DNA from: Rhizophagus clarus
Taxonomy: Eukaryota; Glomeromycota; Glomeromycetes; Glomerales; Glomeraceae
Length of the DNA: 64,000 nucleotides
Direction of reading: 5' to 3'
Assembly (NCBI GenBank): GCA_015698045.1
Contig: BLAL01000017.1
Coordinates: 248,001 to 312,000 of the forward strand
This document shows positions 42,389 to 54,712 of the stretch, one piece after another. A model generated the notes under the pieces. The model had not been told where the DNA came from. It did no database searches and saw only the letters and a program-made list of their open reading frames with translations. A program made the position numbers and the translations under genes. How positions within the stretch are numbered: position 1 is the stretch's first letter; the number at the start of each line of letters is the position of its first letter.

Positions 42389-42414
42389 ATTACAAATCAG
42401 CCACATATGTCACA
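42389..42414 (+). promoter_or_regulatory. Shared F-box promoter word
   Basis: ATTACAAATCAGCCACATAT then GTCACA, 71-96 nt before the ATG at 42485. It is the most complete copy of the motif shared by the F-box genes. No strong TATA box follows here. Confidence 0.6.
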
Positions 42415-42484
42415 ACTATGTCACACATTGTCACACATTTATATTTTCCACGATTGTTTGAATTTGAATTTTCTTTCCTTAAAA

Positions 42485-43984
42485 ATGACTCCTCCCTATT
42501 TAGCAGATGATTGTATTTATTATATTTTAAAACATCTTCAAGTTTATCGTTCAACTTTATTCAACTGTACATTAGTTAATCGATTTTGGTGTAGAGCAGC
42601 AATCCCTTTGCTTTACGCAAATCCTTTTACCCGTTTTAATGAAAAAATAATTTTAAGTTTTATATTATGCTTTAATAAAGAAGAAATTTTACAATTAAAA
42701 AATCAAATGAAGCTTATTGGTATTAATAATATTGATATTAATGATGAATACAAACCATTGTTTGAATATCCAAAGTATTTAAAATATTATGATTATACTT
42801 TCATAAATTGTTCAATTAATGGATGGTTTAATAGTCTTTCCCACTTAATTTTATATAATCAAGATCAAATTAAAGAAGAATTTTCATCAACATTTCATCA
42901 ATCAATCCTAAATCATAGTATTAATGTTGAACATTCTCGTATTAACCTTTATCAACTTGTTAAATCTAATCCTAATTTTAATATTCCCACCTCAAATTTA
43001 ACAAAATTAAATTTATTAAAATTAGATGGTTTAAAGGATCTTAATGGAATGGAATTTTTAACTGATATATCAAATCATTGTTTAAATTTGAAAGAATTAA
43101 GAATGGATCCGATTCATACTTGTCCTCCTCCTCCTGAGATTCAAGAAAAATTTTGTATAATTATCCAAAAACAAAATAATCTTGAAAAACTTAAAATATT
43201 CGATTTTGTATTGAATGATAATTTATTTTCATCTTTAGAATTTCAAACACATTCTTTAGTTTCTATTGAATTTTCATATATTAACTTTTCTAACATTTTC
43301 TTTAAAATTTTCGTTAATTTATGTAATTTAAATTTTTTATCATTTGTTTGTTGTCAAGATACAAATTCATTGGATCGATATGAGATTTTAAAATTTGCTT
43401 CATTCAAACTCAAAGAACTTGAATTTTTTTCTAACCATTGGAGTGTAAATATTGAACCTACAATAATCAAATATTTAGGATCATCATTACAAAGGTTAAT
43501 TATAAGTGAAGGATCCACAACAATCCCTATGTTTGAAAATATTTTAATTTATTGTTTAAACCTTATTGAATTAGAAATGATTACAGGCCACGAAATTAGG
43601 ATTGACTTATTAGTTTTTCCTTATTTTAAAAATTTAAAAATAAGTAGATTTATTATTTATAATTTTGGCCCTCATGATAATAACGAAATGTTTAAGAGTT
43701 TAGTAAAGAATTTATCTTTTAATGTTAAAGAAATTACTTTTAGATGTACTGCTTATGATATATGGCTTTTTGAGATATTTTTTGAGAATTGTCATAACTA
43801 TTTAGAAAAAATTAGTTTAAAATTTAGTTTTGAATCTCTTAAGATGATTTTAAATTATATTGAAAAAAGTAATAGTTTAAAAATTCTGAATATTGGAGAT
43901 GAAATACCTGATGATGAGGAGTTAAATTTATTGGATAAAATTAAATTGAAAGGAATAAAAATAACATCATACCCTATTAATTGA
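42485..43984 (+). CDS. F-box protein with LRR-like body
   Basis: The intact, intronless frame encodes 499 aa from MTPPYLADDC. An in-frame ATG 26 codons upstream (42407) falls at the promoter word and is unlikely. The F-box covers residues 5-48 (LADDCIYYILKHLQ, LVNRFWCRAAIPLLYANPF). Body landmarks are KLKELEFFSNHWSVNIEPTI, FFENCHNYLEKISL and NYIEKSNSLKIL. The N-terminal residue usually Pro in LPDD is Ala here. It lies 272 bp after the previous gene in the same orientation with no shared transcript signal, so it has its own promoter. Predicted SCF adaptor; substrate unknown. It shares the DLNGMEFL-S/T-D/N-I block with the gene at 59113-60624, which marks these two as close duplicates. Confidence 0.92.
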   Translation: MTPPYLADDCIYYILKHLQVYRSTLFNCTLVNRFWCRAAIPLLYANPFTRFNEKIILSFILCFNKEEILQLKNQMKLIGINNIDINDEYKPLFEYPKYLKYYDYTFINCSINGWFNSLSHLILYNQDQIKEEFSSTFHQSILNHSINVEHSRINLYQLVKSNPNFNIPTSNLTKLNLLKLDGLKDLNGMEFLTDISNHCLNLKELRMDPIHTCPPPPEIQEKFCIIIQKQNNLEKLKIFDFVLNDNLFSSLEFQTHSLVSIEFSYINFSNIFFKIFVNLCNLNFLSFVCCQDTNSLDRYEILKFASFKLKELEFFSNHWSVNIEPTIIKYLGSSLQRLIISEGSTTIPMFENILIYCLNLIELEMITGHEIRIDLLVFPYFKNLKISRFIIYNFGPHDNNEMFKSLVKNLSFNVKEITFRCTAYDIWLFEIFFENCHNYLEKISLKFSFESLKMILNYIEKSNSLKILNIGDEIPDDEELNLLDKIKLKGIKITSYPIN

Positions 43985-44373
43985 CGTATATATAAATAAA
44001 ATAATCAGAATTCTTGTTGTTACATTCCTTTAAATTGTATTTGTAGCACTCTAAAACGCGTTGAATTAACCGCTAAGACCGTAGACCGTAAAATACTGAT
44101 GATAAGAATGCATAATTTATTGGTGCAAATAAAATGTGTTAATTTGCGAAATTTTCAACTCTTCATAATTATACAACCCTTACCATAAAAACAATTTTCC
44201 GTCGAATCAAAATTCCTAAGATATGGTAGCAAATTACAAAAATTGAATCTGCGTTTTGCTTATATCAGTATTTATATCAATATTTATATCAGTATTTATA
44301 TCAAACGAGTTTTAACCAGGATATCATTAAAGAGCCAAGATTTTAACGTTTCTTTCATCTATCTTCCTTTAAA
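43985..44373. other. Spacer between F-box copies
   Basis: AT-rich spacer. 44262-44304 has three tandem copies of TATCA(A/G)TATT-type units. It carries no clear copy of the shared promoter word, in line with the following copy being dead. Confidence 0.45.
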
Positions 44374-45692
44374 ATGGCTTTCTCCTTATTTACCAGATTA
44401 TTGTATTTATTATATTTTAAAATATCTTCAAGGTTCTCACTCATCTTATTTAAATGTATATTAGTTAATCGATTTTGGGGTTAGAGCAGCAATCCCTTTG
44501 CTTTACGCAGATCCCTTTGATAAAGTTAATAAAAAATTAATCTTGACTTTAATACCATGCTTTAGTAAGACGGAAATTTTACAACTGAAAAATCTTGTTG
44601 ATATTTATAATATTGATATCAAAGATGAATACGAACCATTATTTGAATACCCAAAGTATCTGAAAATTTATGATCATAATTGGATAAATTTTACAATTTC
44701 ATTATGGCTTCGTGACCTTTTAAAGTTTCCAACTCTAATTCTACAAGAAAATTTTAAGATAGCATTTAACCAATTGCAATCCTAAATCATTGTGCTAATA
44801 TTGAACAATTTTGTATAGATATGAGATTTATTATATCTAATCCTAACTTCAATATTCCCACCTCAAATTTAACAAAATTAAGTTTATTAGCATTAAATTA
44901 TTCGGAGAATATTAATCAAAAAGTTGAAAATGAATTTTTAAAACATTCCTTAATTTTTATTGAATTTTTAAATGTTAACTTTTCTAACATTTCTTTTAAG
45001 AATTTTGTTAATTTATGTAGCTTAAATTCTTTAAAATTTTCTTATTGTAAAGATACAAATCCATTAGATCGATACGAGATTTTAAATTTTGCTTCATTCA
45101 AACTTAAAAAACTGGAATTTTGTTCGAACACTTGGAATAAAAATATTGAACTTACAATAATCAAATATTTGGGAACATCATTACAAATCTTAAAACTACG
45201 AAATAAAGAATCTATTACAATCCCTATAGTTGAAAATATTTTAACATATTGTTTAAATCTTATTATATTAAAAATTATTACATGCTTTAAAAATATCGAC
45301 TTATTAGTTTTCCATCATTTTAAAAGTTTAAGAATAAGAAAATTAGTTGTTAATTTCATTTATAATAATGCCTATGATATGAGTGAAGTGTTTATGAGTT
45401 TAACAGATAATTTATCTATTAATGTTAAAGAAATTACTTTTTATATTTATACTCAAAAACAACAACTTCATTTTAAGACATTTTTAGAGAATTGTCATAA
45501 TTATTTGGAAAATATTAATTTTATTGGTTATTTTTGTACTGGAACTGATATCTTTAAACCAATTTTAAATTATATTGAAAGAAGTAACAATTGTTTAAAA
45601 TTTTTGAAAGTTTATGATGGAAACAAATATTAAATAACGAAGCTTTAAATGAAATTAAGATGAAAGGAATAAAGATAGAAATCTTAAAGTAG
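44374..45692 (+). pseudogene. F-box/LRR-like pseudogene
   Basis: It begins MAFSPYLPDYCIYYILKYLQ, a recognisable F-box, but a base is lost near 44450 and one is gained near 44479 (TTTTGGGG in place of TTTTGGTG), breaking LVNRFWCRA. Reading resumes at IPLLYADPF (about 44490), stops near 44785, resumes at about 44821 and runs to 45633. The normal ending (NNEALNEIKMKGIKIEILK) lies in another frame to TAG at 45692. Around 44935 roughly 60 residues of the body are deleted. The pieces match the neighbouring intact genes in order. A dead tandem duplicate. Confidence 0.85.
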
Positions 45693-46359
45693 TAGTTATA
45701 AAATAATTACCTTAGAATATTAGGGATATTTAGGTACTATCATTAATGAACTCTAATTGACTTTCAATTTAAATAATGTAAAACAGAATTGAAAGTTTAT
45801 AATTGGTAAGAACTTTGTACGAATAAAATCATCATAAGCAACGCAGCGCAGCAAGTTACACGTATATTTTCTTTTTACTCCCAAATACAGTAACAATGAT
45901 TTTTTCATCACCTGCGTAACCACCAAGAAATCATCAGGATGTGATCATTTGCCGATCATATCTAAACATGGTTAGATCAATTTAACGAAAATTGTGGTTT
46001 TTTTTTTAATAAAACTTAATACAAATATTATTTGACTTATAAATCACTAATTCTATAGAAATATAAACCTTATCTACAAGTTTTATTAAGGTTGAAAGGA
46101 AGGTTTTGCATGTTACTTTTACACTTTTATATTTAATTTTTAAAAGTTACCCTTAACAAAAAATTGTCATTCAAAATCCATGTTTTCTCCCTAAGTAAAC
46201 TTGTAGAGAAAGCAAAATTGTATTTAGGATTCGATTTTGGTTTTTGTATAGTGTTTTACTAAGTTTTATTTTGAAAAATAAAATATAATGTTTCCATTTT
46301 TGGAAATGATCTGCGAATATCGGTTAATCATCACCTGTGTCATATTTATTATATATTGT
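45693..46359. other. Spacer between F-box copies
   Basis: AT-rich, no gene. 45900-45965 repeats GTGATCATTTGCCGATCAT-type words also found in the element at 4729-4916, which hints at a degraded relative. Confidence 0.35.
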
Positions 46360-46399
46360 GCACATGCGTTACACTGTTTCAAAGATTTTTGTATAAATA
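46360..46399 (+). promoter_or_regulatory. F-box promoter: diverged shared word plus TATA box
   Basis: GCACATGCGTTACAC (46360-46374) corresponds to GCCACATATGTTACAC of the other promoters. TATAAATA follows at 46392-46399, 64 nt before the ATG at 46463. Confidence 0.5.
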
Positions 46400-46462
46400 T
46401 GGGTTGAAAAATTCTTTATTACTCCAGTTTCGTGAACTCTCTCTTTCTTAAAAATCGTAAAA

Positions 46463-48046
46463 ATGACACTTCCTTATTTACCGGATGATTGTATTCATCA
46501 TATTTTAAAATATCTTCAAGGATATTATTCAACTTTGTACAACTGTACATTAGTTAATCGATTTTGGTGTAGAGCAACAATCCCTTTGCTTTACGCAGAT
46601 CCCTTTACCCCTTCTAATAAATATATCATTTCTAATAAAAATATAATCATAACTTTTATATTATGCTTTAATAGAGCAGAAATTTTACAACTGAGAAATC
46701 TAATAAATCTTATTAGTGTTAATAATATTGAGATTAACGATGAACACAAAGTATTATTTGAATATCAAAATTATTTAAAAAATTATAATTATTATGATAT
46801 AAATGATATAATTATTAAGTGGATTAAACACATTGCAAGTACTCAATTTCCAAATGAAAATATACTTGAAAATATTTGTTCAATATTTCATCAATCAATT
46901 CTAAATCACTGTATTAATATTAAACAATTTACTACTAATTTTAATACATTTATTAATTCTGATCCTAACTTTAATATTCCCACTTTAAATTTAACACAAT
47001 TAAATTCGTTAAGATTAGATGATTTAGTGAGTCTTAATCAAGGAAACGGAAGAGAATTTTTAAGTAATATAGCAATTGACTGTTTAAATTTGAAAGAATT
47101 AAGGGTTTCTTTAGTAGAAAAGGATGTTGGTACAGAAGAACTTTGTATGATAATTCAGAATCAAAATAATCTTGAAAAATTCAATCTATCAAAATGTTTA
47201 TTGAATAATAATATATTTTCGTCTCTAGAATTTCAAAAACATTCTTTAGTTTCTATTGAATTTTCGCGTGTTGACTTTTCCAATATCACCTTTAACAATT
47301 TAATTAATTTATACAACTTAAATTATTTAAGATTTTTCGGTTGCGAAGGTGAAATTCCATCAATCCAATATGAAGTTTTAAATTTTGCTTCCTTCAATCT
47401 CACAAGATTGGAGTTTCAATTAAATACTTGGAAGGAGGATATTATACCTACAATAATCAAATATTTAGGACATTCACTACGAAGTTTATCAATAAATGAA
47501 AAAATTATAACAATTCCTATTATTGAGAATATTTCAATATATTGTTTAAACCTTATTACATTAGAAATGAGGCTTTTTTATTTCAAAAATTTTGATTTAT
47601 CAATATTTCCTTATTTTAAAAATTTAGGAATAAGAAAATTATGTATTGATAGCTTTCTTAATAATGAATCTAAAATGTCTATAATAAGTTTAGCAAATAA
47701 TTTATCTACTAATGTTAAAGAAATTTATATTATGTCTAATTCTAGTAATAAGAATATTATTAATGGAAAATCATCATATCTTAAAACATTTTTGGAAAAT
47801 TGTCATAATTATTTGGAAATAATTGGCCTACATTACAACCTTCCTGAACCAGAATATCAGAAGATAATTTTAAATTATATTCAAAAAAGTAATAATAGCT
47901 TAAAAATTTTGAAGATTGTTGGTCCAAAAGAAATACTTAATGAATTAAATGTTCATGAGCAAGTATTATTGGATGCAATTAGGAAGAGAGGAGTAAAAAC
48001 ATTATTTGATTATATAAGGGATGTTCATTATTCTAGATTATATTAA
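46463..48046 (+). CDS. F-box protein with LRR-like body
   Basis: The intact, intronless frame encodes 527 aa, the longest of the cluster. The F-box is residues 5-48 (LPDDCIHHILKYLQ, LVNRFWCRATIPLLYADPF). Landmarks NTWKEDIIPTIIKYLGHSL, LENCHNYLEIIGL and NYIQKSNNSLKIL match the paralogs. Extra length comes from a SNKYIISNKN insertion after the F-box and a longer C-terminus ending VHYSRLY. Predicted Skp1-binding SCF adaptor, substrate unknown. It has its own TATA box and a diverged copy of the shared promoter word. Confidence 0.92.
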   Translation: MTLPYLPDDCIHHILKYLQGYYSTLYNCTLVNRFWCRATIPLLYADPFTPSNKYIISNKNIIITFILCFNRAEILQLRNLINLISVNNIEINDEHKVLFEYQNYLKNYNYYDINDIIIKWIKHIASTQFPNENILENICSIFHQSILNHCINIKQFTTNFNTFINSDPNFNIPTLNLTQLNSLRLDDLVSLNQGNGREFLSNIAIDCLNLKELRVSLVEKDVGTEELCMIIQNQNNLEKFNLSKCLLNNNIFSSLEFQKHSLVSIEFSRVDFSNITFNNLINLYNLNYLRFFGCEGEIPSIQYEVLNFASFNLTRLEFQLNTWKEDIIPTIIKYLGHSLRSLSINEKIITIPIIENISIYCLNLITLEMRLFYFKNFDLSIFPYFKNLGIRKLCIDSFLNNESKMSIISLANNLSTNVKEIYIMSNSSNKNIINGKSSYLKTFLENCHNYLEIIGLHYNLPEPEYQKIILNYIQKSNNSLKILKIVGPKEILNELNVHEQVLLDAIRKRGVKTLFDYIRDVHYSRLY

Positions 48047-49571
48047 CCTATAAGGATATTTCATTATTTTTATTATTTTAGAAATAAATTATTAATTAAT
48101 ATTATATATTTAACTTTGACTTTTACATTGTAAAATAAAATTTTTAAACTAATTAAGCCGATAAAATTTTAAATTTCACAGGTAAGAAAAATACTTTTAC
48201 ACGTTCTACCTAATGTTCTTGAGTAAAATTAATATTTTAACGTGGCCTCACCCTGCTATTACACTTGCAAGCATACATGATCGTTGAAATATCAACACCA
48301 ATTCGAGTGAAATTTTATCATCAGTAAAAGATTTTTTCGAAATCATAAATTATCCTAGTATTAAATTGTCACAAACGTATAAACGGTAAAGAAAATTTTT
48401 TGACGTATATTAGTTACCATGTATCAAGACGATCCGATTTTTTTTGTTAAATAAACAACGTTCTATTTCATCTTATCTCTATAGATTTTATATCTAAGAG
48501 CGTCTTATTCCGAACATACGGCCATCTTTGTAGGGAAAATCCTGTGACTGACAGTGCACAGATGGGTTTCTTAGGAAATGACAGACAGTTTGTCATTACT
48601 AAATTGGTTTATTTGGTTATAGATCCCATATACTTGTTTTTAACTACTTTTTCATTTTTTCGCCCCTACAGAGAGTAAACCTATGACATAAATTTATAAA
48701 AGGAAATATTTTCTTCCAGTTTCTTATCTTTTTATTTTACAGAGATAAGCCACTTTGTTGTGAGCTCCTTATTTTTCAATAGAGCATTTAGTATATCAGC
48801 AATGTATACGCTTCGAGTACGTTTTAATAAAATTTTATGATTGTACAAAGAGGATGAGTGAATACTAATCTCAACTCATTCTTTGTATCAGTCTCATAAT
48901 CGGAAGTTACAACAAGAAATTCTTGAAAGAAAATCCTTTTCACAAGTCTTGAAGACTCGCAGAAACTTTACTTGCTTTCTTAGTTACTACTTCGTTACTT
49001 GCCCTTTATCCCTCCTCTATTTTGACCTATGGTACATAAGTTGTCCATTAGAAATTGTTATTATAAATATCCCTCAACTTGTCCACTGGTCAATTTATAC
49101 ATGCGACAACAATACATAATCAAGATCATCCACAACTAAGTCAACTAACATTAAAATTCTAACTACTAACAACATAACAATACATTTAACATAACAATAA
49201 CAAAATATCAATAAAACAATTTATAATAATTTACTATTGTAAAATGATCAGCAATTTCGAAACAGATTAATTACAATATGTTACACTAGTCTTTGTTTAT
49301 GTAATGTTGTTTGATGTTTTCTTTTATTTTTGACCTCATTTAATGATTTATTTAGGATATATCATATTTAGATAGTTTTTTTTAGATAGTTTTAGATAGG
49401 TTTCACTTGAAATATAGAAATTTATATGTATAGATGTTTATGTTAAACGTCTATGTTGAAGGCGTTACATAATTTATTGTTGCGTCTTTGGCTTCATAAT
49501 ATGGCTTCATAATAAAGAAATAAAAAAAAAATAACTTTATCCCCTATTTTGAAAAAATTTTCCTTATTAAA
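48047..49571. other. Intergenic with a possible LTR-like repeat
   Basis: The minus strand from 49108 leftward (TGTCGCATGTATAAATTG ...) resembles the start of the repeat at 22689 and may extend to about 48800. A plus-strand frame at 48883-49119 reads across it and is not taken as a gene. The rest is AT-rich. Confidence 0.35.
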
Positions 49572-51051
49572 ATGGCTTCTTCTTATTTAACAGATGATTG
49601 TATTTATTATATTTTAAAATATTTGTAAGATTCTCACTCATCTTTATTTAGCTGTATATCAATTAATCAATTTTGATGTAGAGCATCAATACCTTTGCTT
49701 TACACATATCCTCTTGCCACGTCTAATGGAGATATAATCTTGACTTTCATATTATGCTTTAGTAAGACAGAAATTTTACAGCTGAAAAATCTTGTTGATA
49801 TTTATAATATTGATATGATATCAAAGATTAATACGAACCATTATTTGAATATTCAAAATATTTGAAAAATATGATTACTATCAAGTAAATGGTGCAATTT
49901 CTGGATGGATTAATAAAGGCCTTAAAATATGAAATAATTCAGACAATATTACTTCTAAACCATTGTATTAATATTGAAAAATTTAGTATTGATTTTAATC
50001 CACTTATCAACTTTAATTTTCAAACTTCAAATTTAACCAAATTAAATTCATTAACATTACATAATTATGAAGATTTTGATCAAGAAATTGGATAAGTATT
50101 TGTTTAAGTTTGAAAAAATTAAAAATTTTTTCAATGGAGCAGAATGGTATTAAAGTTGTTATTACAGAGAAACTTTGTACATTGATTCAAAAACAAAATA
50201 ATCTTGAAAAGCTTACTATATCAGGATTAAATTCATTGGATAATATATTTTCATCCTTAGAATTTCAAAACCACTTTAGTTTTTATTGTTTTTATTGAAT
50301 TTTCATATATTGTCTTTTCCAAAATCAGAATTTTATTAATTTATGCAACTTAAATTACTTAAGATTTTCCAATTGTAAAGATACAAATACAAATCCATTA
50401 GGCCAATATGAGATTTTAAGATTTGTTACATTTAAGCTCAAAAAACTTGATTTTAATTTTAATACTTGGAATAATAAAGATATTATACCTACAATAATTA
50501 AAATATTTAGGATCATCGCTACAATTCTTAATGCTTTAAGATAAATTAATTACAATTTTTATTATTGAAAACCTTTCAATATATTGTTTAAACCTTATTA
50601 TATTGGAAATAATAATTCCTTATTCCAAAAATATTGATTTATTGATTTATTAGCATTACCTTATTTTTAAAAATTTAAAAATAAGAAAATTAAATATTAA
50701 TACAATGCCTGTTCTAATTTATGATACAAATGAAACGTTTGTAAGTTTAGCAAATAATTTATCTATTAATATTAAGAAATTTCTTTCATATCCCCTTTAA
50801 GTAAAACTTATATAAGAATATATTTTAAGAAATTTTTAGAGAATTGACATAATTATTTGGAAAAATTAGCCTACATTATCATCTTATTGGAGCAGGATAA
50901 TTTTAAATTATATTAAAAGAAGTAACAATAGCTTAAAAAATTTGAATGTTATTAGTGAGAAAAGAATATTAAATGATGATGAGTTAGATTATTGGATAAA
51001 AAAATTAAGGTGAAAGGAGTAAAAATAATATTAGATTTTACTAATTCATAA
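49572..51051 (+). pseudogene. F-box/LRR-like pseudogene
   Basis: It starts MASSYLTDDCIYYILKYL and then TAA (49627), where paralogs have Gln. A Trp-to-stop change follows in the F-box helix (TTTTGATGT near 49673), and many more stops and frame shifts follow. Landmarks of the family can still be followed in order: NLVDIYNIDMI, CINIEKFSIDFNPLI, KLCTLIQKQNNLEKLTIS, NIFSSLEFQ, then the N-T-W-N-N-K block, ending near 51051. More degraded than the copy at 44374, hence probably older. The promoter word is missing upstream. Confidence 0.85.
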
Positions 51052-54000
51052 AATTTCCATAGTATTGTCATTATTTTATAAATAAAAAATTAATAATATC
51101 AATGTGAGTTGGATAATTATAACATGATGCCTTATATTATCAAAAATTCTTATAGCACGACTTCAAAATTTAATGAAGAACAATACTTTTACTTCATTAC
51201 TTGTATATTCATAATCTGCATTCTGCCTGCTGCTCTTCTTGGTAAAATTGACTTGCTAAACATGGCTTTGCCCACATTGAAATCCAATTCGGGAGAAACT
51301 TTATTTTTGCTTAGTAAAAAATTAGAACTGATTCTTACAGTGTGATGACTTTTCCTATTTTTAAAGAATTTTCTTAATTATTTTTCACTGCTTTCTTAAA
51401 TTATCCTGGTAATGAAATAAACAACCATAAACTAATATTCTCAATCTTTTAACATCATAAATTTGTTTCAGTTCATTAAGAACAGATTTATATTTTCCAT
51501 CCACAAATATATGAAGATTAAGATAAGTTATCATCAAACCACCAAGATAACCTGTAACATCAATTAATAGAATGATCTAATTACTCTTACGCTAAATAAT
51601 TTCAAATAAAAAATTCATAATATAATTCATTTATGATTCTCGCAAGTCCCTATAAAGAATTTTGTGTCTATAACTTTATCATAAATTTTATTTAATATTC
51701 TAATCGTTTCAGTTTTTCATCATCTGTAAGAGAATCATTAGTAAGAATTGTTTGTTTTTAAATTCATATTGCTCAAGTACTATATTATTGTGAATATCAT
51801 AATTCACTAATTTACTGTATATACTTTATTGATTACTTTTTCATTTTGAATAACGGATTTGATGATTTATAATTTAACCATGTGCATGTTAAGCCTAATC
51901 AACTGTAAAAACTATGGAATCAGTAATATTACTAAGTAATTATTATTTATAATAAAAAGACATTTTTATAATGATTTTAATATATTCAATAGGTGCGCGT
52001 CAAAACTGCAAAACAAATTAGAGATAATTTTTATAAGATTGTGCATTATTTTGATGGACAATAACTTTTTTATTTTAGGCTATTATAACATTGTCATTGA
52101 AATTTTTAGGCGAAGGATTTTTCGCCTAAAATGCTGTAACTAATTTTTTTTCAAATCTTTACTAAATCACGTACGAACTATTTTGCACGAACAATTATAA
52201 CCACGGCAATGTTTATGAAAATAAAATGAAACAATTAATAAAAAATATTTCTATGTATAATTAAAAGATTATTACTAAAGACAATTAAAGTTGATGTTAA
52301 CGAAATTTAAAGTAAATTATCTGTTATGTACCATTTTTCATCACATTTAATTTGGTTTATTAAGTAGGTCATGTGATTTGGCCATTAAATGACGGTTAAA
52401 TTTGGCAATGAACCATTTCTACCCTGATCACAGACAACCAAAATAATGAGTAATATTTATCAGAAAGTTCGAGAAGCTTGTGGAACCATTCCTAAAAAAA
52501 AAGTAAAAAAAATTCTGACAGCTCTATCTATATTACAGATCACAATCTTATGAACTGATAATGAAAATAGGATATTTTGTGTTATTACAATTTGGAAATA
52601 AAAAATTCCATTTCATAAATCAAATCACGTTGTGCTACAGGGTCGTGTGATGTGATTTACTTTTAATTAAATCGTAATAAATATTTTTTTTTCTTTTGCA
52701 AACTCCATTAGTTTCTCCCCATCAGTTTTTAAGCTAGGTAAGCTGAAAGTTTTGAAAGCATATATAATAGTTCTTAAATGCAAACTGCAGCTCTCTTTTT
52801 ATTCTTAAAAAGTTTTTTTTACCGTCAATGGGATAAAAATACATTACTCAATAGAAATACTCAAAAAATCATAAATAAATATTTTATTAATTTAAAATTT
52901 ATATATATTATAACGTATTTAAGGCATTAATTAAGATTTATTTGTAATTTTTTTAGATTATTTATTAATTTTTTTTAATTTTTTTTGTTAAGTATAATGA
53001 ATTTTCTCTCTTTTTTAATAAATTCATTTTGTAATATGCTAATTCCGCAGCAAAATATATTTTCCTTCATTTTTTTTAGGATGGATTTATTAGCCTTAGT
53101 TGAAAAAGAAAATTTTGTAGTAGAAAATTATTTGGGGACGGGTTGACTTAGGTCAGGTGATCCTAGACCTGATCGATCGGCCATATATAACGAATAATAT
53201 GAAGTAAAATTCAAGCATATATAAAAAACTATACCTTGTTCTTCGAATGAAAAATTTGGATTATTATATATCATCACTAATTACAAATACAGTATTTACA
53301 CTTAACACTTAATTAAAAAAATTATCAGAGTTAAAAACATATTTACATGATACCATTAATACATTAATAATTGTAAATTTGAGATAATTATCATATGCCA
53401 TAGATCTATGAAATTTACGTTTACAAAAAATCACGTAACCATGGGGCATTACGGTAACTGAACAGTCGTATCATGGAAGTCTATCTTTTATTTCCCTTCA
53501 AGTTAAATTATAATGAAATTTTGAAATAATAGTTTCCTTTTTATTGAGCACTTTTGAGCAATATAATACATAATACTCATGTTTACATACCACAAATTTA
53601 GATTTTATGAGTATGATAATTGGGTTATAAAAATGTTTATTCACTTGGATTACAACCTTATTATTATAAGGCCTATTATGGAATTAAAATTATGAAGTGG
53701 CATAAAAAAAATAATATTATCAATGAGTATTCATAATTTTTACTTTTATCAGATACTGCTAAATATTATGTAGAAAGATGAAAAAAATCGTAATGACGCG
53801 ACTAATAATAGAACTGACTAAGATAATGTTAATCAAAAAAAAAAAAAAATAATAATTATAATTTAAAATTTCATCATATTATATGCATCAAAGTCATACT
53901 GCCTATAACTGACTAATAGAATGTAGTATTATGTTAGATTTATAAATATTAGATAATGTGAGTCAACCATTATTTTACGCGTAAATGTGTTGGTTCAAGT

Positions 54001-54548
54001 CATATATACTGCCTACAACTGACTACTAGAATGTCAGTATGATGTTAAATTTATAAGGGTTAGATTTACCGTGAGTCAAAAATCATTATGATTTATCATT
54101 TTATATTAATTTGTGAATTTTCATGAAAAAAATGAGCTAATAAATTATACATACTTTTACATTGATTGAAATATTGATTCATATATCATATTGGTCAAAT
54201 AATTAAATGTGATAATACTTTATTATTTGTCATAGTCAATTAATATGACAGATAATTATAAAAACTTTTTATATATGTCAATTCCGAGTCATACTATATG
54301 TAAGAAATCTTTTTTATATAAATGCCCCTTCTAAATCTATTAGTAGTTTGTTATTAATATTATTCTTAACAACTTGTTAATCAACTTGTTAATCTACTCA
54401 AAAATGAGCGCATCTAAGAGCTATCCTGGTCAGAATGATAAAATCCTATGAAATTCTGTAAACAAACAATACTCTGTTTTAGTTACTAACCAATTTTACA
54501 TTATCTAGTTCTTGTTTCCTATCTAAAAGAGCGAGGCAGTAAATCAAC
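51052..54548. other. Long intergenic stretch with scattered relics
   Basis: 51109-51345 (plus) is open with one hydrophobic segment but has no support. On the minus strand around 51770-51630, SLTDDEKLKRLEY and nearby frame-shifted pieces resemble the leader of kinase-like genes. 52104-52131 is an 11-bp hairpin (TTTTAGGCGAA / TTCGCCTAAAA). 53892-54085 is a direct repeat (separate entry). The rest is AT-rich DNA without features. Confidence 0.4.
53892..54085. repeat. ~85-bp diverged direct repeat
   Basis: AGTCATACTGCCTATAACTG (from 53892) recurs as AGTCATATATACTGCCTACA (from 53999). Both are followed by ACTGACTA-TAGAATGT, ATGTTA-ATTTATAA and GTGAGTCAA. Units are about 107 bp apart. Confidence 0.6.
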
Positions 54549-54712
54549 ATATGGGTTCTTTGCTAGGAAATGACCTTCTGAGAAATTTTTTAACTAAATT
54601 TTATTATTAAGCTCATTTTAATCTATTAGCTTTGAAAAATAAAGAACTATAAAAATCTCAATTTTTGGTAAAAAGTTCTCAGAAGGTCATTTTCCTAGCA
54701 AAGAACCCATAT
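54549..54712. repeat. 36-bp inverted repeat at the 5' end of the nuclease-like gene
   Basis: ATATGGGTTCTTTGCTAGG plus AAATGACCTTCTGAGAA (54549-54584) is inverted at 54676-54712 with one extra T, separated by about 91 bp. The right arm contains the acceptor and first codons of the first recognisable exon of the nuclease-like gene. The left arm is thus an antisense copy of that exon edge. Confidence 0.75.

Noticed and set aside
48883..49119. 78-codon plus-strand frame
   Set aside because: Runs across the LTR-like repeat and lacks any motif.
51109..51345. Plus-strand frame with one hydrophobic segment
   Set aside because: First ATG is internal, no homology recognised, and it follows directly on a dead F-box copy.
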